Source of the DNA: Asterias rubens
Taxonomy: Eukaryota > Echinodermata > Asteroidea > Forcipulatida > Asteriidae
Direction: 5' to 3'
Assembly (NCBI RefSeq): GCF_902459465.1
Contig: NC_047076.1
Location: 620,001 to 684,000 of the forward strand
Length of the DNA stretch: 64,000 nt
Shown here: positions 48,901-57,665 of the stretch, piece after piece
Numbering within the stretch: the stretch's first letter is position 1
Layout: each line of letters opens with the position of its first letter
Notes under the pieces: model-generated
What the model was told of the DNA's origin: nothing
The model's input: only the letters and a program-made list of their open reading frames with translations
The model's database searches: none
Program-made: the position numbers and the translations under genes

Positions 48901-51900
48901 ATGACCCGACGTTTCAACCCTAGCAGACTCTTTCTAAAGGCTGAACAACAAAAATTGAGAAAGACTCTGCTAGGGTCGAAACATCAGACCATCTTAAATC
49001 TTACCTTAACGAGCGTCTCAGCTACATCACTCTTCTCCACCATTGCCATGTTGTAGTCCCTGGAGGCAGCTTGATGATCTTGAACATCTTGCTTAGGCAA
49101 CTCATTACAGAAGATGCTAAGAAGAGACGACGCTAATTGGAGACGTATCTCCTTGCTTGGAACTCGCATAAGATAACCTAAAGTATAGTTCAAATAATAA
49201 CTATCAAATACTAGCTAAGTACTAGAACTCCTAGCTATAATTTGCAATCACAAGATGAAAAAAGAATACTTTAAAGCCCGGTTATACTTCCTGCGAATGC
49301 GATACAAATTTTGAGGCCACAAATTTGCAATGAATAATTTGCATAAGTTGAAATGTGCTAAACTCAGCAAAAACAGGGATGTGACGTTCTACATTTGTAT
49401 CGCATTCTTAGGTAAGCACCGAGCTTAAGTCAAGGAAGATGCCCAAATTCCACTTCCTTAGGCAAAGCAACTAGCAACAAATAGACTTGGAGATGGTTAT
49501 CCAAGGAGACCAAGGGACACCTTGCCCTAACCGCTAAGGAAAGGGCGTAAGCTGACCTTCCTCAGATAAAGAAAACAAGGACTTCATAAACAACTTCGTG
49601 GTGATCTTCATCTTTCCTGAGTACGAATTCACAGATAAATTGCTAAGCTTGATTAACTACTTGATATTCCGGAAGTACGGTAGTGGAGTAAGCTGAATAT
49701 ATACAAAAAAGTCCTTACCCAATTGCGAAATGGATTCCACTACAATCTGGGTGTAAGCGGTGCCATCAGACGTTTTCTCTTTCAAAAAAGGAAGGCTATA
49801 AAATCAAATTAAAATTGGAAATAAAACTAGAAAGCACGGTAGCTGTATTTGAGCAAATACGGGTATCTCTGCCCGGCGGGGGGTGGAGCATAATATTCTG
49901 CATGGTTTATGTTGCACTTGGAGAAATGAAAATTGTGTGTGTTTTGGGGGTGATACAGAACAATATTCGCATACGTTACTCGCGAATACGAAATCCGACC
50001 ATACGCAAGCACATACGTAAGCATGCGCACATATTCCCAAATATTTTCACGACATACATGTACGTATGCCGACAAGTTTACAGTTATGCGATGTGCTTTT
50101 GGGCCAGCGTACCTTTTTGATTGCATACGTTTGCGATGTCACAAATTTATTCGCAAATGTTTGCGCATACGTATGCGGTGTCAAGAAATTATTCGCGAAT
50201 AAGTATGATGTCGCGATCAGACTGGATGCTAAAAATCCACAGATATATATTAGAAATTTTAATTAAACATATGCGACAAAGTATAATAAAATTTTCGACA
50301 ACTCAAAACATATTCGCATACGTTACTCGCGAATATCTTAACGAAATCCCACCATACGCAAGCGCATACCTAAGCATGCGCACATATTCCCAAATATTTT
50401 CACGGCATACGTATGCCGACAAGTTTACAGTTACCGTACCTTTTTGATTAGGTAAAAGTCAGCTGCGCACGACATACATGTACGTATGCCGACAAGTTTA
50501 CAGTTATGCGATGTGCTTTTGGGCCACCGTACCTTTTGATTGCATACGTTTGCGATGTCACAAATTTATTCGCAAATGTTTGCGCATACGTATGCGGTGT
50601 CAAGAAATTATTCGCGAATAAGTATGATGTCGCGATCAGACTGGATGCTAAAAATCCACAGATATATATTAGAAATTTACTTAAACATATGCGACAAAGT
50701 ATAATAACATTTTCGACAACTCAAACATATTCGCATACGTTACTCGCGAATATCTTAACGAAATCCCACCATACGCAAGCGCATACGTAAGCATGCGCAC
50801 ATATTCCCAAATATTTTCACGGCATACGTATGCCGACAAGTTTACAGTTACCGTACCTTTTTGATTAGGTAAAAGTCAGCTGCCTATTATTACATGGACA
50901 AGTGATAACACTATTAATATCAAGTGTCCAACTTTTACTAAGAAACACTTAAGTTTGGTACTGTTACCAACAGTATCATGCAGTTGTTTTACAACATATT
51001 TCATTGCAAAGACATTTGGCAAGGTAATGAATCTCACATAAATTCCAAAAACATTCAAAACCTTTTCTTAAGATGCACTGTGAAAAGAATAATTTGTAAA
51101 AGCTTATAAGCTAATTTAAAACAATTTTTCTATAAAAATGCTCCGTTATTGAATGACTATTGACTTATGGATTAACGGTGACGATTGCGAAGTTTCCTCA
51201 CTCAAACTAAAGCTCATGTAACTAACAACCATACACGGTTAGCACGGTTAACATCCGTTGGCTCTCCGGGTTTTCACCGAACCCGTATGCCGTGAATAAG
51301 CTCCAGACCACGGCAGAGTGTTTTTAACGTTCACGGTGCAGGTCACACTGCGACCGGAAAATCCCCCATTGCAATAACGTGGGGAAAAGCTTCGGTGGTG
51401 ATCGTCTCGCAGCGCAGCGTAGAGGATTCACTCATCACGTAAATAAAACAACCTCGTTATATTTTTACGTTGCAATTCTGATCGGCTTACAAGCTTTAGG
51501 TACGAGGTTGGAATTTTTGGTTCCGTTTTTTACGAAACCGCGGCTTTAGCTTGGGATGTCACTTGGGCTTCGGCTTGGGCTTCGTCTGCCTGTTTGAAGC
51601 CCCGTTAGAAAAGCACATGTTTTCTAAATAACTGACGGAGCCTAAGCCCAAGCCCAATATGTGGCCACGGTTTTGCAAATGCAAGCTGAAGAAGAAGAAG
51701 AAGGAGAAGAAGAAGAAGAAGAAGAAGAAGAATATCCACCACAAGGACAATATCTCTGCCGTTGCACGGGCAGAGATAACAAACATTTTAATAACAATCA
51801 ATACAGGCATGCAACTGTAACTTCACCAAAAACGAGGAAGTTAAAGAAATTCAATGATTTTATATAGTACTTTCCAATTTTGAATGGTAAAAACTGAGAA

Positions 51901-54900
51901 ATCAGCAGATCCAAGGAAAAGTTGCATGCCTCTCATTAACATGTCTTTGACGGTAGGAAAACGGGTAAAATCTACGACTGAGTTATAAAACATAACATTG
52001 GTAGAAGAAAATACAGTACATCAATTTGCCCAAAACATCAATTATATTTACTCTCCACAGCTATTAAACCCCCAAAATATCTAAAATTATAAAAGACAAG
52101 AGTAAGAAGCCTTAACATAATAAAACAACAAACCTTGCTATCTTAAGAATGGCCAGCATCGGCTTTGTGTAGATTGGATGCTCATTGACTCGATCAGCGC
52201 AGACGTTAAGAATCTTGAACACTTGTACCAGATCTTTCATCAGCTATTGGAAGCGCAGTCAAAGATCGTAACTCTTTCAACAATATTATAGTTTATTCTT
52301 ATGATCTTATTCTTGTAACGTTTTTTTTCCCCCATCTAGGTATAATAATGTCTAATGTATGAGTGTAAAGTTTCAACAATAAAGTGCTCTCCCCTGGGAT
52401 AATACAATAAAAATAAACCATTAAATATTGGTTTCAAGTTATGAATGCAAAACATGATCAAAGTAAGGATACAAATCCAGCTTGGTAGTGTCGAATCAGC
52501 TTCTGCAAAGAATTCAGATGTCTCTCAAATAATGTTGCCTGCAAAATAAATTCGAGTAAAAGTAAAAAGTCAAGAAACAATGATTGTTAATGCCTTATAT
52601 GAAATGTTACTGCAGTTGGTCAAATTTAAGAAATGGGCCTGGTTCATACTTCACAACAAATGGAATGTGAAACAAATAGTAGGCACGGCACTGTGACAAT
52701 GGGAAATTTGCTTTGCTTTCGCAGTATGATTGAACCTGACTACATTTTCAACTATAAAATCAGTTTCTATGTAATAAATCTTTGCGATATCTGATCCTCA
52801 CACATAGGGTCTGAACTGCCTCTAGCCACCAGGTTAGCTCAGTGGTCTAGTTGTAAGATATCTACTCTAGCAATGCAAAGGTTGTAGGTTTGAATCCCAC
52901 CCAAGTGATTTGCCAACACATAGGATTCAAACTGCCGCTAGCAATCAAGCTAGCTCGGTGATCTAGTGGTAAGACATCTACTCTAGCAATGCAAAGGTTG
53001 TGGGTTTGAATCCCACCAGGGTGATTTGCCAACACATAGGATTCAAACTGCCTCTAGCAATTAAGCTAGCTCGGTGATCTAGTGGTAAGACATCTGCTCT
53101 AGCAATGCAAAGGTTGTGGGTTTGAATCCCACTTGAGTGATTTGCCAACACATAGGATTCAAACTGCCGCTAGCAATCAAGCTAGCTCGGTGATCTACTC
53201 TAGCAATGCAAAGGTTGTGGGTTTGAATCCCACCAGGGTGATTTGCCAATCAAGCTAGCTCGGTGATCTACTCTAGCAATGCAAAGGTTGTGGGTTTGAA
53301 TCCCACCAGGGTGATTTGCCAACACATAGGATTCAAACTGCCTCTAGCAATTAAGCTAGCTCGGTGATCTAGTGGTAAGACATCTGCTCTAGCAATGCAA
53401 AGGTCGTGGGTTTGAATCCCACTTGAGTGATTTGCCAACACATAGGATTCAAACTGCCGCTAGCAATTAAGCTAGCTCAGTGGTCTAGTGGTAAGACATC
53501 TACTCTAGCAATGCAAAGGTTGTGGGTTTGAATCCCACTTGAGTGATTTGCCAACACATAGGATTCAAACTGCCGCTAGCAATCAAGCTAGCTCAGTGGT
53601 CTAGTGGTAAGACATCTACTCTAGCAATGCAAAGGTTGTGGATTTGAATCCCACTCGAGTGATTTGCCAGTAGAATTTTCTTTTCAAACAACTCGAGAAA
53701 GTACCCAAACTTTAAATAGTGCTTTTAATTTTATACACAACAGTATAAGGGTAAAAATGAATTATAAAACCAGTCTGAAAATGGTGGTAAAATCTTAATC
53801 GACGCCTACATTTCCTGGACCATCATTTTGCTTTTAATTTTTGTTTGCAGTAACTAACATAAAACTTGATGAATTGGCTTCTGGGTTCCCAACAGTAACT
53901 TACCGAGTGAGGATCTGTCAGAAGTTTGATCACTTTGCTGTAGTTGACTGCTTGAATCTTAACACCCTATTCAATAAACACAACGAGCGCAACAAATTTA
54001 GTCAAAAAACATCATATGATCTATGAACAATAATAAATAAATACAAATCATGACAAAATTTTAACCAAAAATAGGCCCCTACATTTGCGTGGCAGTATGA
54101 TCAGAATGACTATATTGACAATTGACATGATTGACAATGACATTATTCAATGAATTGATCGTGAGAATGACCTATGTAAACAGTACAGTATAAAAAACTC
54201 AAAGAAGGGAGAGTAAAAAATGTTCATCATTTTATTCATTACAATTTTACTTTTGTTTAAAAGAAAAAAGAAAAAAAAGAAAAGGTCAATGACCCAATAT
54301 CACACTCTTAATAAGAAACTGGGTCCTGCACATGGGAACGGAATGGGTTGTTCTAAAACCCCCTCGACCCACGACCCACGACCCTCCGACGTCCGCCCCG
54401 TGTTTGCAGTTCGAAGAATGTCCCAATTCCGAATTCATAAAATGTCGCTTTACGGCCGAGTAAGAATTAAGTCCCTGATTTAGAATTCACAGTGTGTGAT
54501 CCGTGACGCAACTTCCTTCCACGACTAGGCTTGACTTCAAGTCTGAGACTGCGGTTATATTTATCTGCATCAGCCACACAGAATTGGGAGTATTTACTCT
54601 CTGCTTCCGCACGAGACAAGTGCACACCGATTGGGGACCCCAAACACGTCCTAGTGGCCATTCGGTCGGTCGTGTCTACAACCTTGAGCTCCGCTTAGAG
54701 TAACTAGTAGTACCATAGTACACAGGATGGGAGTGATCGGCCGAAATGGGTCCGTCTGATCATCACGTAATGAGTTGGCCGTCATCGTACTCGGGCGGTA
54801 AATGCAGGTTCCCAGTTGGGTTAATAATCTCGGATCGGCCAAGAGATACACCTGGAAATGCCGCGGTTTTTTATCTGTACATCATAATTGCCACAGGCCC

Positions 54901-55455
54901 GATCTCGGCAGCCAATCACGCGAAGTTTGCTTCGTGCATACTACGTGTCTCGTATGCTGTGTTGTTGTGATCTGCGAGGCATGGTAGTCGATGTCAGCAA
55001 ACAACATTGTGTGCGTGATTGGCTGAGGTTGTGAACTGTGGCAATTTCAGTGTACAGCAAAAAAGATCGCACAAAAGTCGATGGTCGAGGGGGTCGTGGG
55101 TCGGAGGGGGTCGTGGGTCGTGGGGGTCGAGGGGGTTTTAGAACAACCCGAACGGAATTGCAAATTGGATCGACTGTGCTGAGGTGATTGTTGTCTAAAA
55201 AAGAAAAAACTAAATGTCTGTTAGTTAGTGTTGCTTGTTCGTTGGAAGGAATTTTGTTTACTTTATGTTTAATTTTTAAATTTTTATGAAGGAAATCACA
55301 TCACAGCTTTTCCAAAATTTCAATTTCTTGTAAATTTAAGAATACTTGTTTTCCAATAATTGAGGAACACGTACCTGTTTGGTAGCAATGTCATCATCTC
55401 GAATGACATGTTTTACAACCGGGACAGGCGGTCTCTGTACGGCACCAGTCGCCAT
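36984..55455 (-). CDS. CFAP69: Cilia- and flagella-associated protein 69 (24 exons, complete)
   Basis: Exons: 55455-55375, 53966-53904, 52538-52473, 52243-52134, 49795-49719, 49177-49005, 48417-48257, 47675-47580, 47135-47070, 46587-46527, 45679-45587, 45440-45363, 44887-44668, 44229-44065, 43469-43354, 42714-42514, 41891-41699, 41128-40991, 40594-40446, 39512-39387, 38805-38719, 38077-38013, 37673-37631, 37124-36984. All are GT-AG and in phase; the product is 922 residues (human about 941). Recognisable stretches shared with the family are LLFRSIEILWNLLE, GFSHFDRQLRNDLLVITT, FELKKLLINIIVVL, HGNAFHGYGGRGNKRAQMR, LGYHRMMLSTVDAIWCCVVG, DTKKPL and LPANS. The protein is an armadillo/HEAT-like helical repeat protein of the ciliary axoneme, needed in mammals for sperm flagella and olfactory cilia. 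The C-terminal part (exons 20-22) looks coiled-coil. No truncation is seen. Confidence 0.95.
38402..38612 (-). repeat. tRNA-derived SINE, near full length
   Basis: Read on the minus strand: head 'gaactgcctctagctacc', A-box-like 'ggtagtctagttggtaagac', B-box-like GGTTTGAATCC, hairpin 'tcacaggactcgggg', and tail 'acacacatcggtgtatgggt'. It defines the family from which the array at 52797 arose. Confidence 0.72.
39578..40480 (-). repeat. 198-base tandem array holding copies of the CFAP69 exon 19 end and donor
   Basis: The real donor of exon 19 is at 40445. Near-identical donor contexts occur at 40247, 40050, 39852 and 39654 (spacing 198, 197, 198, 198). Each unit repeats the last 21 coding bases (coding RPVTPDQ) and GTATGC, then intron text, then a block rich in 'gagaccgagac'. 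No copy has an acceptor. Confidence 0.92.
41590..41665. repeat. Short tandem repeat 'tcactcagtgatgcacactcaatg'-type
   Basis: Two and a half copies of a 24-base unit around 'gatgcacactcaatgtcact' lie in CFAP69 intron 17, about 40 bases from the donor of exon 17. Confidence 0.7.
42830..43350 (-). repeat. Duplicated CFAP69 exon 15 tail plus intron start
   Basis: The exon-15 end 'gatgaacatctccttcaga' with its donor (43353) recurs at 43172-43210 with a donor GTAAGA at 43180. Intron text 'aaggggttaaccagagaaga' occurs in both copies (about 42889 and 43315). The downstream copy was split by the GGGCCCAA element. Confidence 0.75.
42906..43169. mobile_element. Inverted-repeat element with GGGCCCAA ends
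   Basis: Ends 'gggcccaacttcatgg' and 'ccatgaaattgggccc' are inverted, followed by 'gctgcttacc' and 'ggtaagcag'. The interior is rich in 'gcgcttacg' and 'gtaagcg'. It sits inside the duplicated exon-15 tail segment, so it arrived after that duplication. Confidence 0.78.
46135..46514. mobile_element. TTAA inverted-repeat element family 1, left end worn
   Basis: Right end 'caatagtgtccagtatcttTAA' is clear; the left terminus is degraded to 'acttgttggtagttactc'. Internal 'gagaccttaatatt/ttgaggtctcg' hairpin is kept. It lies 13 bases from exon 10's donor side (46527). Confidence 0.8.
46615..46990 (+). repeat. SINE-derived sequence in CFAP69 intron 9
   Basis: Repeats of the SINE body text ('cagtacttacacacctt', 'aagggcaaaaccaaat', 'gccctt' heads) occur two to three times in tandem. 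Open frames here are by-products of this. Confidence 0.45.
47727..48100. mobile_element. TTAA inverted-repeat element family 2
   Basis: Ends TTAAAGCCATTGGACCCTTT and AAAGGGTCCAGTGGCTTTAA are inverted. Compared with 9552-9920 both ends share the change to 'gggtcc', a compensated pair. Confidence 0.88.
48888..48995. mobile_element. Short hairpin repeat 'gtcgaaac-gactctgctag'
   Basis: 'gacgtttcaaccctagcaga' and 'ctctgctagggtcgaaacat' are inverted with a short loop. Half copies occur at about 527-575, 26440-26520, 27450-27480 and 35475-35515. Confidence 0.7.
49273..49432. mobile_element. CpG-rich inverted-repeat element family 5
   Basis: Ends 'aagcccggttatacttcctg' and 'aagcaccgagctta' with inner 'gcgaatgcgatacaaat' and 'atttgtatcgcattc' are inverted. 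Confidence 0.72.
49955..50885. repeat. 420-base tandem repeat rich in GCATACG and TTCGCGAATA
   Basis: 'gacatacatgtacgtatgcc' starts at 50051 and 50471, a 420-base period. A partial third copy precedes it from about 49955. Each unit has the palindromes ATTCGCGAAT and GCATACGTATGC and many CATACG strings, in contrast to the CpG-poor surroundings. It lies in CFAP69 intron 4. Confidence 0.88.
51550..51740. repeat. Inverted 'cttgggctt' repeat and GAA microsatellite
   Basis: 'cttgggcttcggcttgggct' (from 51561) and 'agcctaagcccaagccc' (51639) are inverted around a loop. A GAA/GAAGAA tract follows at about 51688-51731. Confidence 0.65.
52797..53669 (+). repeat. Tandem array of eight tRNA-like SINE heads
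   Basis: About eight units of 75-118 bases repeat 'aactgcc(g/t)ctagcaa', A-box-like TAGCTC(A/G)GTG, 'gtctagtggtaagacatct', 'gcaatgcaaaggttgtgggt' and B-box-like GGTTTGAATCC. Two inner units lack the 'agtggtaagacat' segment. It lies in CFAP69 intron 2, antisense to the gene. Confidence 0.9.
54340..55155. mobile_element. Large inverted-repeat element with GTCGAGGG-rich ends
   Basis: Left 'gggttgttctaaaacccc' plus 'ctcgacccacgaccc' and right 'gggtcgagggggttttagaa' plus 'caaccc' are inverted; outside them 'gaacggaatg' and 'cgaacggaatt' are also related. The inside has a weaker inverted pair (54890-54960 versus 54990-55060). No open frame of a transposase is recognisable. In CFAP69 intron 1. Confidence 0.75.
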
Positions 55456-55708
55456 TGCAAACTCGCACTCTCTCTGAGTCTGACTCTCGGTCGGAGTCTC
55501 TCACACACACGAAGTTCAAAATGTTCGGTAACGATCACGACAAGCAAATAAAATAAATCAACTATTTTATAAATGAAGTACCACCGATAATATTACATCA
55601 TGTCATCACTGTTTGTCGGTGATATTAATGCCATTTAATGAAATGCAGACGAAAACTCACACCGAAAACTTAGTTCCCAAATAATTTCAGTCGCCATTTT
55701 GATTTGAG

Positions 55709-55722
55709 GTTGCTAAGGAAAA
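55709..55722 (+). promoter_or_regulatory. X-box-like RFX site upstream of CFAP69
   Basis: GTTGCTAAGGAAAA matches the RFX consensus GTTRCYATGGYAAC at 11 of 14 positions. It lies about 255 bases upstream of the CFAP69 ATG. RFX factors switch on ciliary genes in animals; use at this site is inference. Confidence 0.4.
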
Positions 55723-56434
55723 TAACCGCTGGTACCCGTCTTGGCACGTTGTCAATAAACTTATGTGGTGTAGATTACCAACTAAACTGATACGAATGTT
55801 CAAAGCTAGACTTCGTACACGAATATTAGTACGTATTTAATTTTCACGGCTTGGTATCTGACTAAACAACTTTGCTACTGCATTTGCATATTTCTTGAGT
55901 TGCACAAAACAATAAACAAACCCACCACCTTCAAGCAAAAAACAACAACAACAACAACACATACACCCGCCTACACACTAAATCAATCAAATAAACGAAA
56001 ATATACATGGGGATTTTTCATAAAATTAAATTTTGACATGACATTCTACAAAACTGCGTGACGGAACAAGCACTAATTGAATAATTTTGAACATCTCTAC
56101 ACTAGCACCATGGAGGAGGAATAAATTAGACCATGCTAGCACTAATTGATTACAAGACATTATTTCAAGGCACTTAAAAAATAAAGAGAAACAATTGCCT
56201 TCGGATTTGGGAACTGTTTGTTTTGAAATTAACAATGCATGGTTGGGACGAGTTGTTAAAGTAGTTGGCTACACAAATACACTTTAAGGCCTAGGGGCCT
56301 ATCCCTAAAAAAGTGAAGATTTCCCGGTTTGAGGCCGGGTGAGGCCTACTTCGCACCGGGTCCGAGCTATACGTGACTCAATTCCCAATCCCGTGCCAAC
56401 GCAGAAAACTATTGCTTTATTGTGATCTACTGCC

Positions 56435-56905
56435 AGTGTCAGATGCAATTTTGTCCGCTCCGGACACTTTTGCATATGCAATCGTGTCTGGGGAGTGCAA
56501 AAACCGTCCGGTGGACATGTACATGACTGGACATGTACATGTATGTGCGCGCATATTTATGCGAGCGTGCATGCTCTATACGTATGCAGCATGAATATTC
56601 ACGTATTTTATGATTGCAGCGAATACCCAAACGGCCGAACATTTCCCATGTCGTTCATGACATTCACTGAGCTTGTAAACAAATGGCGAATGTGTTCCAT
56701 CGACCATTATAGGGCGTTAAATCAAGGACAGTTTTGCACGGGGCGGACACAACTGCATATGCAAATGTGTCCGGGCGGACACAACTACATTATGCAGCAG
56801 CGTCCGGGCGGACACGATTGCATGCAACACCGTCCGGCGGACAATATTGCATTTGCAATAATGTCCTCCGGATATGTACATGTATGTGCGCGCATATGGC
56901 ACTTT
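56435..56905. repeat. Array of short GTCCGGCGGAC palindromes with TGCATATGCA cores
   Basis: At least five hairpin units of about 30 bases share the plan CGGACAnn-TTGCATNTGCAA-nnTGTCCG: near 56460, 56745, 56775, 56805 and 56837. Between some units GGGCGGACAC is the joint. Confidence 0.85.
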
Positions 56906-57665
56906 TCAAAGGGGCTGTGCAGGGGGTGCTTGTAGCCCAGACACAAAACCCAATCAGTCGTGACGGCATTGTCAATGTGAATTGCTAATAGTAAAAATAA
57001 GTTCAGAGTTAAGCCCAGATTTCAATTGAACACATTACTGTCACAAGTCATTGATACTCAGCCATTGTAGTGCCAGAGCCATGGTAACTAGAATTTGTTG
57101 TCATATAAAAGTTTCGACAGGTTATGAAGTCTAGTACCAGTGCTACACATTATCGGAGTTAGGTAAATATAGGTAAGTTACTGTAGGGTAAAATTATAAT
57201 CTTAGTGTTTTTACAGTAAAATTTATTTTCAAATCAGTTGTTTGCACTGTTTAAAATAAAACCTGTATAAGCCTTATAATAATGACCCTTGTGTTGAGAC
57301 CCAGTGTTTGAAATGCCCAGTGTTATTTGAAACAAAATGTGGTTCTTATTAATTAGTAAGAACCACAATCGGCACACACTTTGAAAGTGATTTTTGACAT
57401 GTATTGGCTTTCTCTGCCATTGCGAGTGTGTTTTTCCACGAATTGTTTCGAAGTTTGATACTGCATGTACCTGCCTGCCAAATCAGGTTGCTTAATTTGT
57501 GCACTTTTTGTTTTCTTAATATTAAAACGTGTTTGTTTTATTTGTGTTCTTTGTAGATCTTCTGATTGTGCATTTTTAAACGTCTGGTGGCGAATGAAAC
57601 GCAAAGAAAATTCTTGCTTTTTCAATTTACGGTTCTTTTTGTAAGTTGCTGAACCAGCTACAACG

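Larger units (their letters stand above)
55456..57665. other. Divergent intergenic spacer, CFAP69 and lipoxygenase promoters
   Basis: The two genes point away from each other across 2.2 kb. No coding exon seen. Besides the X-box-like site and the palindrome array, 56520-56545 and 56868-56885 both carry 'acatgtacatgtatgtgcgc' type strings. Confidence 0.5.

Noticed and set aside
51661-51867. Glu-rich open frame
   Set aside because: Produced by the GAA microsatellite.
52797-53669. Cluster of working tRNA genes
   Set aside because: Units lack closing acceptor stems, two lack the D-arm segment, and they carry SINE flanks.
56439-56988. Overlapping open frames on both strands in the CFAP69-lipoxygenase spacer
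   Set aside because: They arise from the palindromic repeats, which stay open on both strands; repeated HVHVCARI-type text is a repeat effect.
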